Origin: Pseudo-nitzschia pungens
Lineage: Eukaryota; Bacillariophyta; Bacillariophyceae; Bacillariales; Bacillariaceae
Length of the DNA: 64,000 bases
Direction: 5' to 3'
NCBI GenBank assembly: GCA_037355855.1
Contig: CM074762.1
Coordinates: 1,054,001-1,118,000 of the forward strand
Part shown: one piece after another, positions 10,680 to 22,502 of the stretch
How the letters are laid out: each line of letters starts with the position of its first letter
Position numbering within the stretch: the stretch's first letter is position 1
Made by a program: the position numbers and the translations under genes
Notes under the pieces: model-generated
Told to the model about the DNA's origin: nothing
Databases searched by the model: none
What the model saw: only the letters and a program-made list of their open reading frames with translations

Positions 10680-12415
10680 TGTTTTGTCGGTATGTTTGTT
10701 TGCTAGTTCGTTCGATTTGATTCGATTCGGTTTCGTTTGATGAGTGATTGTCATGCACACACGAAACACAAAGTTGAGAAAAATTGTGACGATGCCACGT
10801 AACAATGCTCGATAGAAGTGCCTGTTTGAGAGTTGGCGACATCAGTTTCAAAAGGCAACCAGGACCTTTCAAAAGAAACAGACTGAGTAACCCGTACCGT
10901 AAGACCTTATGACCTAAAATCAAAATACACTAATGAATGAATCTGTCAGAATCACACCCGAGTGGTTTTGAGACAACTTCGCCATTGTGATCGTGAAGTT
11001 TGCAAGATATGAATGGATATTCTGTTTTTTAGCATTCCGTTTTGCTACCTGACTCCATCAATCACGACTGAAGAATTATTTTTAGACCAAGAGAAGCATC
11101 GAGTCAGAACGCACAAGAAGGAACTGAATTCCGAAGCAACTGGAATATTGTGGGACCAACAGATGATGATGGTAAGGTTTTTAATCAGAACGCTGTTCGC
11201 ACGAACGATTGCGAGTACGAGTAAGGTTTTTAATTAAATAATACTCGTTCTTGGCTCCGCTCTACGTAATTACTACGTAGATGCCAAGATGATTCATTCA
11301 TTCCTTGCTCTGAATCAATCAATAATCTTGACGAATTATAATAACAAGTGAATCGCATCATCATGAGTATTCCAATTTCTTGATACTTTCCATATTGACA
11401 GAGGACTTGAAGGTTTCCAATAAAACCTCTGATTTTGTAGTTTGCATGAAGAGAAAACCTGCATCCGAAAGTACAAGAAGAAGAAGCAGTAGTACTAGTA
11501 GTAGGTCTATGCAACAATCACAATCACTTGGAATAGATTCAGTCAGTTATTCTGTTACTACGATCCACAACATAGCCAGCATGGGAAATTAGTGATGGAT
11601 TCTCGCTCACAGAACCATGATCGCAAGTCACTATTTCATATTAGTACTACTACTGCTACTACTAGTAGTAGTACTAGTATTAGGAGAGGTACTAGGAGGT
11701 AACGTTGGACTTGTTGCACAACTAGTAGTAGTAGTAGTAGTAGTAGTAGCAGGAGTAGTACTACCGCCAAACGTATCACCAAGAAGGACTCTTCCCTGTC
11801 ATTCAAATTTCAATAGGCTACTCGTACACAATTTGCATATTACTATTATTACTACTATTGTTATTATTACTATTGTTATTATTAGTATTTGGAAACACTG
11901 AACGAGTACGAGTACCTTACTCACGTTGTAACGCTGGTGTACCGGTATGGAGAGTGCCTCATGAACACGTTCTCAAATCAAAATTCCAACAATCTTTGAT
12001 TCATTCGACTTCGTTGGATACCCTACGGTATTCGGACATCAGACATGCTGCATTGGACGAAAAATCGGAGTGTTCTCTTTCCTTCCAACAACGTATTGGT
12101 ATTACCGGTACGGAAGACACAACAATTACACCACTGGGCTTTATCGTAAAATTTACTCGTCGACCGTTCCAAATAATCTTACTTCTGTTCATGATTCAAC
12201 AGACCGAGACACTCGGGACGCCATACACAACACAACGGAACCCAACACAACACAACTTTGCTACGCATCCTTGAAATCGGAAGATAGAACTCGACACCGC
12301 AAACCGCAACCTACTCGCAGGACACAAACTAGGGAAACAACCAGCAACACGAACAGCCCCTCGCCTGGTCGAATCAATCGACTCGAGTGCAGTCGGAGAA
12401 CCACAAAAGAAAACC
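10680..12415. other. Spacer rich in TAG/CTA microsatellites
   Basis: No supported gene. Contains (TAG)n/(CTA)n tracts at 11641-11765 and a TTA/TTAT-rich run at about 11840-11890. TACCGGTA palindromes lie at 11940-11947 and 12103-12110. Short ORFs here are repeat-driven. Confidence 0.55.
11641..11765. repeat. TAG/CTA trinucleotide microsatellite block
   Basis: Imperfect runs of TAC/TAG triplets on one strand and their complement, interrupted by short unique stretches. Similar smaller blocks occur near 28053, 28445, 37260-37310 and 37665-37745. Confidence 0.8.
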
Positions 12416-12997
12416 ATGCTTCGCGGGATCCCGGTTGAGTCGCCGAGCGGCAGCCACGCGCGTGCAAACGCCGATTCGAATGCCGAGGAGGAAGAGCTGG
12501 AACACGAGATCCTCATGGAGATTCTGGAGGAGGGCCGCGGGGAACGAGAGGAGCGGGGGGAACGCGAAGAATGGAAGGAGCACGTCGGGTGGCACCGCAA
12601 AGAGGACGTGGGCGTGTTGCGGCGCGGCCCGAAAACCGCGACCCACGCGCACCGTTCCGGTGAGCACGCTGCCGATTCTGCAGTGGCTGGTGGTAATGGT
12701 AATGGTAATGGTAATAGTGCTGCGGCACGCAAACCACTCCGGGCATCGCGGCACGGCGTTCTCGACACGGACCACGGCCGCCTCCCGCCCGCGTTCGTGC
12801 CGCCAACCGCGGAGCCCGGATGGGAATCGGACCTGGAGTTTCGCTTGTCGCTGCTGTCGGTGGCGGTCCGGGTGCTGCTCGGGATCGTCCTGGCACTGGC
12901 GGCCTCGCGTTGCATGGTTCGGCGGGTGTCCCGCAGGTTTGTCTCTGCCGGAAGGATGGGAAACGCACGACGGAGCACCAAGGGAAGAACGCTGTGA
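12416..12997 (+). CDS. Small hypothetical tail-anchored-type membrane protein
   Basis: Open frame of 193 codons with GC-rich third positions, unlike the AT-rich flanks. The N-terminal part is highly charged (EEEELEHEILMEILEEGRGE, then Arg/Glu repeats), followed by a Gly-Asn run (GGNGNGNGNS). One hydrophobic helix (LLSVAVRVLLGIVLALAAS) lies about 50 residues before a basic tail, giving a single-pass topology. No family was recognised. Antisense frames across the same DNA are also long because of the GC content, so the strand choice rests on the clean acidic/TM pattern. Confidence 0.4.
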   Translation: MLRGIPVESPSGSHARANADSNAEEEELEHEILMEILEEGRGEREERGEREEWKEHVGWHRKEDVGVLRRGPKTATHAHRSGEHAADSAVAGGNGNGNGNSAAARKPLRASRHGVLDTDHGRLPPAFVPPTAEPGWESDLEFRLSLLSVAVRVLLGIVLALAASRCMVRRVSRRFVSAGRMGNARRSTKGRTL

Positions 12998-14581
12998 GGG
13001 CTTTTGCCGCACGGCGTCCGGGCCCACTACTAATACTCCTGCTACTATTGCTATTGCTGTTCTCGGACCGCACGGTGAGCGGCAAGAGGACCCGGAAAAA
13101 GCAATCGGACCAGAATGGAGACGTCGCGACACGACGGATACGAGTGGTCGAAGCGGCTTGCATTAGAAAGACAACCGTGTTGTGATTTATTCCACATCCT
13201 TCCGTTCCGGTCGAACCGCTCAACCACTGTAGCGATTCCTACTATTGTGGCGAGAGAAGCGATGAGAAACGAGTGCCGCCGGACACGAACCATGCAAAAT
13301 CGGAGTGCAAATCGATCGAAATGGTCCATATCCACTACGTGTACGGTGCGGTCCCTTCTGTCGAAGCCACGGCCATTGGTGCTCGGAAGATGCCTATCCA
13401 CTCCCCCCCCCCCCCGAAAGTAGAGACCGGACAAACCTCTGTCAGCGAAGAAGGACCAGATGCAACCACAAAAGAAGAATTGCGACGGATAACTGCCCTA
13501 GAGGTATTTGGAGAGATCTCGTACAGCAAGCGTCTATCGGAGGGAGATGAACGCACAGCGCTGCCAATTTCATTGTTTCTGTTATATATATATATATATA
13601 TGCAATAGAATTTAGTCCCAGGAAGATTGTGTAAGGTCTAAACCCAAAAGGAGGATTCATGCTTACCAACAACAGCACCGAAAATTCTCTTCTTTTCACC
13701 AGACGATACAACTGGTTCAAACATGCTTTCAGCATGCGAATGAATGTCTTTCTGCCACCGTATCTTTTCGACTTGCCGTCAACCTTCAATCGCACGGCAC
13801 CGCCAGAGAAACAGATCGATTTACCCAACTCAATGAACATCGTACGGATTGGCACCTTGATGAATTCTGTAACCTATCCGTTCACTGTTGTGTAGTTCAC
13901 AGTTGCGAAAAGAGTTCTGGATATCAATCATACTGACCTCAGTCAATACAAATTCCAATCATTACGCCATCTCACCATCAAGAACAGCAAACTTTCTCAA
14001 AAATAGAGAACTAATGCCACGATGACACCTTCACGTCTTCGCCGGCGATTTTTCATAAAAATCCTGTCCACGAGAGTTTTTTTGTTGTCATTCGAAACTT
14101 CTACTTATTCGCTGCCGGGACTCCAACGTCATGTCATAGTAGGATGTCTAGGTGGTCGCAGATGCCAATCCAATCCGAATCGTCGGAAGGTATGTTCTAT
14201 TTTTGAGATGTTATGTATTTTCCGTTAATTAGCGTTACGTGAACTAAGACAAGATCCGAAGATCCAACTGTGACCTCGTGCAATCATCCTTTTTTAAACA
14301 ATAATACTTTTTTTTATTTAAAAAAATTAAACTCGTGAAAAATTCTTCATTTGTCTAAACAAGATTATCCGTAAGACCTTACTGCGCACCAGAACTGACA
14401 CCGCGAGAACAACATTCTTTCTACCACCCGTTTGTTGTTCTTCCATCATCTGTGTTTGTGTCGAAAGCAATCGGCGGTCTATCGGTTCTGTTTGCATTCT
14501 GCTAAGGTCTACTTGTTGCATACATTCACAAAAGAGGTCAACACCTTCCCATCACACTCGTCCGTTCCGTTCTTCACAACG
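12998..14581. other. Spacer with homopolymer and dinucleotide tracts
   Basis: No supported gene. A C homopolymer of more than 12 bases (about 13404-13416) and an AT dinucleotide tract (about 13585-13600) are present. Short ORFs on both strands lack domains. Confidence 0.5.
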
Positions 14582-17271
14582 ATGATGGGTCTCGGTTTCT
14601 TTGCTTCATTCCTCATCTGTTTGTTTGCTCGGGCCGCAGCGTTGCCGGGTGGCTTCATCGTCGAAACGGTGACCTCCCAAGCCAGGGGAACGACGGGGGT
14701 GTTTGTCCCCCACCCGGCCGGCAAGGGCCCGCCCATTCTGGTGATGGTGTCAAAGCAGGGCTTGGTGACGGTGCTCGAGAATCCCGACGAGTCTCCCGAA
14801 ACCAAGGTTGTACTGGATTTGTCCGACGAGATCTGTACCAACGGTGAACGCGGCCTCCAATCGGTTGCCTGGGCACCCCGACTTTGCCAACAACCGTTTT
14901 CTCTACCTGTTCTACACCAAAAAAGTCGACGGCTGTCCGATGGGCGAAACGGACGGCACCTGGAACGTCATTGATCGCCTGGAGATGGACCCGGCCACAC
15001 TGGAGCTCGACTTCGACGACCGAACCGAGATCTGGCGGACGAGCCGATTGTCGGAGGACCTTCACAACGGGGGTGCCATGGAATTTGGATCCGACGGAAA
15101 GCTCTACGTGACCACCGGAGACAGCGGCAGCAAGTCCAGGGCCAAGCCGCTCGACAATGTCCTCGGGAGTGTCGTGCGGCTCAACGACGACGGATCCGTC
15201 CCCGACGACAATCCCTACACCCGGCAAAACGGATACAAAAATTCCTACCGCTGTGCCGACACGGAGGGAACGGTGCCAGCCGGCGAGGAAGAACTCGGTG
15301 TCTGCGCGGAGGTCTTTGCCAACGGGCTGCGCAATCCGTTCCGCATGCGCATGGACCCGAACGAGAGGGAAAAGGTTCGGTTTACCATTTCGGACGTGGG
15401 CGGATCCTACTGGGAGGAGCTGTCGATGGGTGGAACGGACTACGCGGCGAGAAACTACGGGTGGCCGGACAAGGAGGGACCCTGCAAGAGGGACCGGTCG
15501 GACAACTGCCCGTTTTCCGACGACGACGACGAACAGGGATTCGTGGAACCCTATCACTACTACGAACACCGGGCGATGAAGGAGGGGGGCTGCGTCGCCG
15601 GATCGGCCTTTGTGCCCCCCGACTTGTGGCCCCCCGAGTACAAGTTCCTCTTCATTGACTTTGTTTTTCTCGAGATCTACAACCTGATCGAAGATCCGGA
15701 TCTGGAGTGCCGAACGTGCACGCCTCCCATCAGCGGGTACCGAAACGAAACATTTTACCGGTCGATCCAGAAAGAGGGACAGCACGTCAACAACGCAAGG
15801 TACGTACTGCTTCTGCGCAGGGTGCAATCCAGCGGGCGGGATTTCCTCGGTTTCCTTTTCGTTCCGAGCGCCAGCCTCAAACACGCATTCGTGCTTTTCC
15901 CCCACCGCACACAGAATGGTGGACATGTTTTTTGGTCCCTACAAAGACACGCAGGCGTTGTACGTCTTTCGGTTCGGCGAGAACGAACACTTGCTCCGGA
16001 TCCGCTACAATGGCATCGTAGACAATGCGCTCCCCGTGGCCGGTTTCGAAGTTCCGGGCGGGAAGAACCCTTCGGAGGGAGACCGCGTGCGATTCGACAG
16101 CAGCACCAGCAGCGATTCCCGAGGGGCTCGGTCTGTCGTACGACTGGGACTTTGGAGACGGGAGCACATCCGACCAGGCCAATCCGAACCACGTGTTCGA
16201 GGATCGTGGGGAATACAACGTCGTGCTGAAGGTCACCGATAGCCATGGCCAGACCCAACAGACCACGGAAAAGATCGTGGTGGGGACCCGGCCCACCGCC
16301 ACCATCCTGTCCCCGCCCGAGGGAGCCAAATTCTACGTCGGGGACCCGCTGCAGCTCGTGGGCGAGGCATACGACCACAAGGGCAAGCGACTGGACGACA
16401 CGCAGCTGACCTGGGAGGTCCGCAAGCACCACGCGGACCACTTCCATCCGTTTTTGGATCCGACCCCCGGGAACGATCTGGTGACGCACCTCACTCCCGG
16501 ACCGGAGGACTTTTTTGCCGCCACCAACAGCTACTTTAGGGATCGTTCTCGTAGCGACGGACACGGACGGCGTGACCACCGAGATACATCGGATCGTGCG
16601 GCCCCGGCTGGTCACCGTGGATCTGACGAGCGATCCGGAGGGCCTGCCCCTGTTGGTGGACGACTACGAACTTGGCAATGCCCGGATCGATGACCTCCTG
16701 GCGAGACCACTACCTTCGCCTCAGAGCCACCGACCGCGACAACTACGTCTTTTCGTCGTGGTCCGACGGCAGCACCGACCGAGAACACACCATCCGGCTC
16801 ACGGACAAGAGGCAGGCCATTCGGGCAATTTTCTGCGGTGGCGGCGGAGCGAATTGCGACGGGGACGGTGAGTGCTGCAGCGGGATCTGCGAGGCCGGAA
16901 GCCTGCTTCGGCTCCAGCCGGCACGGTGGAAGAGCCGGTCTCGGTACCGACGCTGCTCCAGTCTCCCCTGCCAAAATCTCAATTTGTGGGTGAACCATCC
17001 CCGATGCTAGCGAACCAAGAGCCGGAACGCAAGCCGTCTGCTCTTCCGGAATCGCCGACTCTGCCTCCGTTTTGGGCCTTTCGGGCGCCGGATTCGGATC
17101 CCTGTGCCGGGATCTAGCATGCCAACGAGCCAGGAACCCAGGGGCTTGGGACCGAAATCGCAATCGCAATCGCAAATGGTCGATCTCAATTCGTCCTCCA
17201 GTGGCACGGCTCACGCACGTGGGTGCTGGTCCGCTGCAGCTGTGGCTCTTGCCGTCTTTCTGACACTGTAG
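14582..17271 (+). CDS. GSDH-PKD ecto-protein, copy 2 (frame interrupted: pseudogene or consensus errors)
   Basis: Second paralogue of the GSDH-PKD family. A signal peptide begins MMGLGFFASFLICLFARAA; propeller motifs (CTNGERGL, HNGGAMEFG, LYVTTGD, NGLRNPFR, SDVGGSYWEE), a PKD domain (YDWDFGDGSTSD) and the HHADHFHPF element are all present. One intron, 15800-15914 (115 nt), joins ..NNAR to MVDMFFGPYKDT. Against the intact copies the frame must shift four times, each by one extra base: GGG at 14871-14873, TT at 16116-16117, GGG at 16539-16541, AA at 16678-16679. After the Cys cluster (GDGECCSGIC, about 16865-16890) at least one further unresolved shift occurs. The proposed end (stop 17269-17271) follows a hydrophobic tail (WSAAAVALAVFLTL) that would suit a membrane or GPI-type anchor. 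Confidence 0.7.
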
Positions 17272-18556
17272 GCATTGCGCCTCGTATTCGAGTTTCAACA
17301 ATTGAAGAAGACGAAGGACGGGACACATTTCAGTGTTCAGTGAACGCATCGAAATCAGCCCCGACAGGGCCGAAACAATCTCGAGGGACGATTGCTTCTG
17401 GAAAGCGAACACCCGTAACGTCCTCGGAACAAAAAACTCGGGTTTGTGGAATGACCACGAAGCATACGATGCTGACGGCATTTGTTCACCCACTTTTCGA
17501 GCCCCCTACCGTCTCCGAAGCAGAGTCTTCTATGCTATTCATTCGGATGGCCTAAACACATAGGTATTTTGTATTATCATCTTCTTATTCGGCTACGCGT
17601 ACGTTACGATAGGAAACTCATACAGTAAGATTACCTATGGTCAGTGGTTTCGCACATTTTGAATTCGGAGGGACAACGAGTAATGAACTGTACCGGTAGA
17701 GAGCCACCTTCCGGTAGTTTCAGAAACACAAAAATCTCAGATTTTTGGCGGTAACGGAGTCGCGCCATCTTGCTCGCGTGACTCACAAGTGACACTTTGT
17801 TTTGCTTGTGTCATTCCACGCAAACCTTCGTCGCGTTTCGTAAGTCTTACCGGTAAGGTTACCTCCGAGAGAACCACAAGAAGGAAAAATCCAATCTACA
17901 AGTGTCTGCGCCTTTCGTGTCTGTCTGCGAGATTTGCTCCAACGGAAAATGCTGCCGAAAGCTTTATGTGACGGCTTCAGCCGGTATTGAGTATGTAACG
18001 TAATCTCATGTATTCATTGAGAGTAAGGTTTACTACCTCTGTTCCGAAATAAATTACCACCTAGCACATACAAGGTTGACTATGGATCAATTTTCAACCA
18101 ATTCAATTCGTTCTTTTTGGGTCAAACTCTCCTCAACTACGGTACGTCCTTACGCCTGGTTAGACACATGTCAAGTACGGTTACCGGTATGTGAACGGAA
18201 CAAGTGCATTACTGTACCGGTAGTAGTAGTTCCCCATCCTGCTGCCAATCCGGGATTCTAATAGTCATAGCGGAGAAAATTCAAAATAATGATGTAAGGG
18301 ATTCGGTTTACTCAGTATTCAGTACTGAGTAAGGTTTATGTGACAAGGTAAGACTGAATAAGGCTTATGTGCCAAGGTAAGATTACCTTGTCACATAAAC
18401 CACCGTAGATAGTGTTTAGTACCCCGACATGCCAATACGGTAGGAGTATCATCACAACTGCGATAATGAATGCGTGCAGCTTTTCTACACAGAACTTTCG
18501 GAGAACACAGCATTATTTTTGAAATACAGCAGCGACAGCACCGAATCAATCGCACG
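17272..18556. other. Spacer between GSDH copies 2 and 3
   Basis: No supported gene. Four TACCGGTA palindromes (17691, 17848, 18182, 18215) and a foldback structure (18333-18401) are present. The leader of copy 3 starts near 18470. Confidence 0.5.
18333..18401. repeat. 19-bp inverted repeat with internal direct repeat
   Basis: The left arm 18333-18351 (GGTTTATGTGACAAGGTAA) is perfectly complementary to 18383-18401. A near-copy of the left arm (GGCTTATGTGCCAAGGTAA) sits between them at 18362-18380, so alternative hairpins are possible. Confidence 0.8.
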
Positions 18557-21500
18557 ATGTTGTTGTCACGCCGATTGTTTACGCTTTGGTTGGGGCTGTT
18601 GCCGCTCGTGGCAACCTCTCTCCCGCTTGGGTTTGTCCGAGAAGTGGTGGTCAGGAAAGTGGCGGTCAGCGGAGTCTTTGTAAGTCGAGCGGAAGCGAAA
18701 AAACCCACTTGGCAGTTGTTGTTGTCGTTATTGTTCTGCAATCGTCCACATGGTCGAGATGGACTCGAATCCATCCCAAACGAGGCCATCCAATGATCTC
18801 ATTCCAATCCACAATGCTCACGCCGTCTTTCTGCCACAATCGACCTCGCTTGTCAATTGCAACTTGCAACCCATATCATTTTTGCATTTCAAAACCAAAA
18901 CACAAACAAAACACAAACAACAACAACAACAACAACAACAGGCCAGCAACCCGAGGAACAACGGGAAGCCCATGCTCATTCTGGCGTCCGATTCGGGGAG
19001 AGTCAACGTCGCCGAGAATCCCGATGAATCCGATGACGTCGTGACTATTCTGCACCTCCGGCTGGACGACGAGGAGATTTGCACCAACGGAGAGCGGGGA
19101 CTCCAGACGGCAATCCCCCATCCCGACTTTGAAGAAAACTTGTGGATCTATGTGTTCTACACGAGTTACCGAGAGGTGAGTGCTTGTCTTTGTGTTTGGA
19201 TTGTGTTTTTGTGTTTGTGATGCTGCTGCTGCTGCTGTCTCAGAGTGCGCTTTATAGAGTGTTTGGCACCGTGTGTTTGTTTGTTTGTGTGTTTGTTTTG
19301 TTCGACTATTGCTGACCGTGTTGCTGCGCTACTCCACACCCATCATCATCGTCATTACTGTCGTTGTTCTCTTCCGGAAACCGGCAACAGGGTTGCCTCG
19401 AGGGGGTGGATGTCTCGCCCCAGAACGTTGTCGAGCGCTACCGCATGGACCCCGAGACACTCCAGCTCGACAAGGCCGGCGCGGAGATCATCTGGAAGGG
19501 AGCACCCACCGCCAAACATAACCACAACGGCGGGGCCCTCGCCTTTGGAAACGACGGCAAGCTCTACGTCACCACCGGGGACGGAGGCAACAACGACTCG
19601 GTCCAGCCCCTGGACAACACGCACGGGAGCATCATTCGGCTCAACGACGACGGCAGCGTTCCGAGCGACAATCCCTTTGTCGGGGACGGGCACAGCAGCT
19701 ACCGCTGCGCGGACTCGGGGGGAGTGGTCCCGGAAGACGCTCCGGAGGGCGCTCTGTGTGCGGAGGTCTTTGCGAACGGCCTCCGGAATCCATTCCGGAT
19801 CACGATGGATCCGAGCGAGACCCAAAAAACCAGATTCGCCGTGTCGGACGTCGGTGGGAGCTACTGGGAGGAGATCAGCTGGGCCGGGACGGACTATGCC
19901 GGGAGGAACTACGGGTACCCGAAGCACGAGGGTCCCTGCCTGCACGGGCATTCCAACCGGTGCCAGCTTCCGAGCGACAACAACGTTCTCGAGCCCTTTC
20001 ACTGGTACTCGCACCGGAAACTCGAGGAGGGGGGATGCGTCAGCGCCTCGGTCTTTGTTCCGGAGGACAGCGGGTGGCCATCCCACTACACCATGCTGTT
20101 TGCCGACTTTATTTTTTTCGAGATTTACAATCTGATCGAAGACCCCGATAGGTATTGCCGATCGTGCCGGCCGCCGATGCCGGGATACACCAACGAAACC
20201 TTTTACACGGTTCCTCCCACCGATGAGGAAGACTCGGAACGGGGGAGCATCACCGACATTTTCTTTGGACCGTACAAGGTAAGACAAAATCCAAATGAAA
20301 TTGGAACGACGACGATCACGCCGAAATTTCTGGTATCTCGCGATAGAATTTCTGGAATCTCTGTTTCTCACCAGTTCGAAACAAACGCTTGTGTGTGACG
20401 TATCACGATCCTCCAGGACACCCAAGCTCTTTATGTCCTGCTCCGTGGAACCAGCGAGAACGTGATCCGCATCCGATATACCGGTGATGTCGAAAACTTG
20501 CCTCCCGTTCCGCTGATCCAAGAGCTCGAAGACGGCTACGATGTGGGCGACGAGATCGAGTTTGATGGGAGCAAGAGCACTGATCCAGACGGTGACGAAC
20601 TCGAATTCGTGTGGGACTTTGGCGACGGCACAACTGCATCCGATGAGAAGAAGCCAACCCACACCTTTCGGGCGCCCGGGAAATACCAAGTTTCGTTGGT
20701 GGTCACCGATGCCGAGGGAATTTCGCAACAAGCGTCCGTATCGGTCTCTGTGGGAACACCTCCCACCGCCAGCATTTCGTCTCCCAAAGAAGGTGACGTA
20801 TTCTACACCGGACAAGTACTCACTCTCAAGGGAAAGGGCTTTGACTCGAACGGGGACCCACTACGGGACGCTCAACTCTCGTGGGAAGTACGAAAACACC
20901 ACGGGGATCACTTCCATCCGTTCCTCGATCCAACAAACGGAAACGGCATCGAGCTGTTTCCGGCTCCGGAACCCGAGGACTTTTTTGCGTCCACGAATAG
21001 CTACCTGAGAATCATTCTCACGGCAACGGACAAGGATGGTCTCACCACGGAAGTGGATCGCATCGTGATGCCCTGGAAAATCAACGTCGACATCGAGAGC
21101 CACCCATCGGACATCGAGGTCACCGTCGATGCGTTTCCGCTGAAAACCTCCGAAACCATTGTTTCGTGGATGGGCCACAAGCTCAACGTGCTGGCAAACG
21201 ATCAGCCACCGTACCACTTCCGGGAGTGGTGGGACGGGAACACGGAGCAGGAACGCAGGATCGAGCTCACGGCAGACGGGCAGGTCATCAAAGCACTCTA
21301 TTGCGCCCAGGATTACTGGCTGTGCATGTCGGACGACGAGTGTTGCAGCAATTCGTGCGTGAACATGGCCTGCACATCACCCGGTGACGATGCGCTCGTG
21401 ATCAGCGGGGACGTTGAGGAACAAGACGGAAACGAATCGGATTTGAATGCACCCGAAACCGAGGTGGAAGTGATCGACGAAGGCATCCCGGATTTGCAAA

Positions 21501-21892
21501 CAGACACGACAGAATCGGAAACATCACTGGCAGAGGATCGAAATGGTTTGGGAGCTCCTGCGACTGCTTTCGTTATAATCGTATGTTTGCTGTTTTTGTT
21601 GTACGCGGGAATGAGATGGTTGGAGAAAACTTCGAGAAACAAGGAATTGGGAGCAGCAGGTGTTTTGAGCAATGGCAACCAGCGACAAACCGGTGTTCCT
21701 AGTGAGGACAGTACCGACGAGGAACAGGGCACTGTGGATAAATCAAGTTCTAACCCCGCCGTCGATGTCACCCATGGGAAAACAGCATCGAAGGAAACGA
21801 GTGATACAAGTTCTACGAAAGAATCGGGTGGCGACGTTCTAAACGATACCTTCGAGACCAGCTCATCAGAATCCTCCGAAAAAATGGATTGA
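18557..21892 (+). CDS. GSDH-PKD type I membrane ecto-protein, copy 3 (intact)
   Basis: Intact member of the family, 906 residues. Exons 18557-18679, 18942-19175, 19391-20278 and 20417-21892; introns 262, 215 and 138 nt. Signal peptide at residues 1-25 (TLWLGLLPLVATSL). GSDH-like propeller from about residue 30 to 440 (CTNGERGL, HNGGALAFGNDGKLYVTTGD, NGLRNPFRI, SDVGGSYWEE). PKD domain about 450-520 (WDFGDGTTAS). A second Ig-like segment carries HHGDHFHPF at about 576-584; a Cys cluster (CMSDDECCSNSC) is at about 718-730; the transmembrane helix is near 797-814 (TAFVIIVCLLFLLYAG); a 90-residue Ser/Thr/Glu-rich cytosolic tail ends the protein. Soluble GSDH proteins oxidise sugars with PQQ; whether this copy binds a quinone is not shown. 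Confidence 0.88.
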
Positions 21893-22502
21893 ACGAGCTC
21901 CAGTGTTTTCCTTCTTCCCAGCTCGCCTTTGTGGCGCCTTTTTTGGAAATTGTCGAGCGAAACGAAGCGGCATCCATCATTCCAGATGAAGAATCATGAA
22001 TCCGGATAACAACGTCACAGAAGAATCGATTGATTTGTTCAAGTAAAGAAATGAGAAAATCAAGAAATAAGGCATATCCAAATGGTATTGTATCATGACA
22101 GTGGCAGTGATACAAATTGTCGCAGGTCAACTCAATGGCACCGGAAACCATTCATCAACAACTTGTTATACGTTCCCGGATACTAACAACCGCATCCTGT
22201 TTACTATCCTCCGTTTCAGACTATTCCGTAGAAGTAAGACCCTCCTTGTTACCGTGCTAATAGTTTTTTGTAACCGTTCAATTGAGTACATTCGAACTCT
22301 GTATTGAGTATGTCACCAAAAAATATATCCATTTGAAAAAAAAAATTGACTTGAAACTTAACTTGTCGGCTTCATAAAGTATCGACGAGATGATACACAT
22401 CACAAATTCGGCAACCGAGCTGTTGGAACGAATGTCTATAGTGTCTGTTGAAACACCTCTGCATTTGGAACAGCCATTCACCTCAGATGAGCAGATACAG
22501 TA
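21893..22502. other. Convergent 3' spacer
   Basis: Spacer between the 3' ends of GSDH copy 3 and the ion-channel gene. Nothing coding was seen. Confidence 0.55.

Noticed and set aside
12196..13223. Several overlapping minus frames opposite the small membrane ORF
   Set aside because: Arg/Ser/Pro-rich GC shadows with no continuity or domains.
13659..13895. 78-codon plus ORF
   Set aside because: No features beyond open frame in an AT-rich spacer.
14655..15926. 423-codon minus-strand frame over GSDH copy 2
   Set aside because: Shadow of the sense coding region; the sense strand has the family motifs.
19355..20815. 486-codon minus-strand frame over GSDH copy 3
   Set aside because: Shadow frame; no homology and it crosses sense introns.
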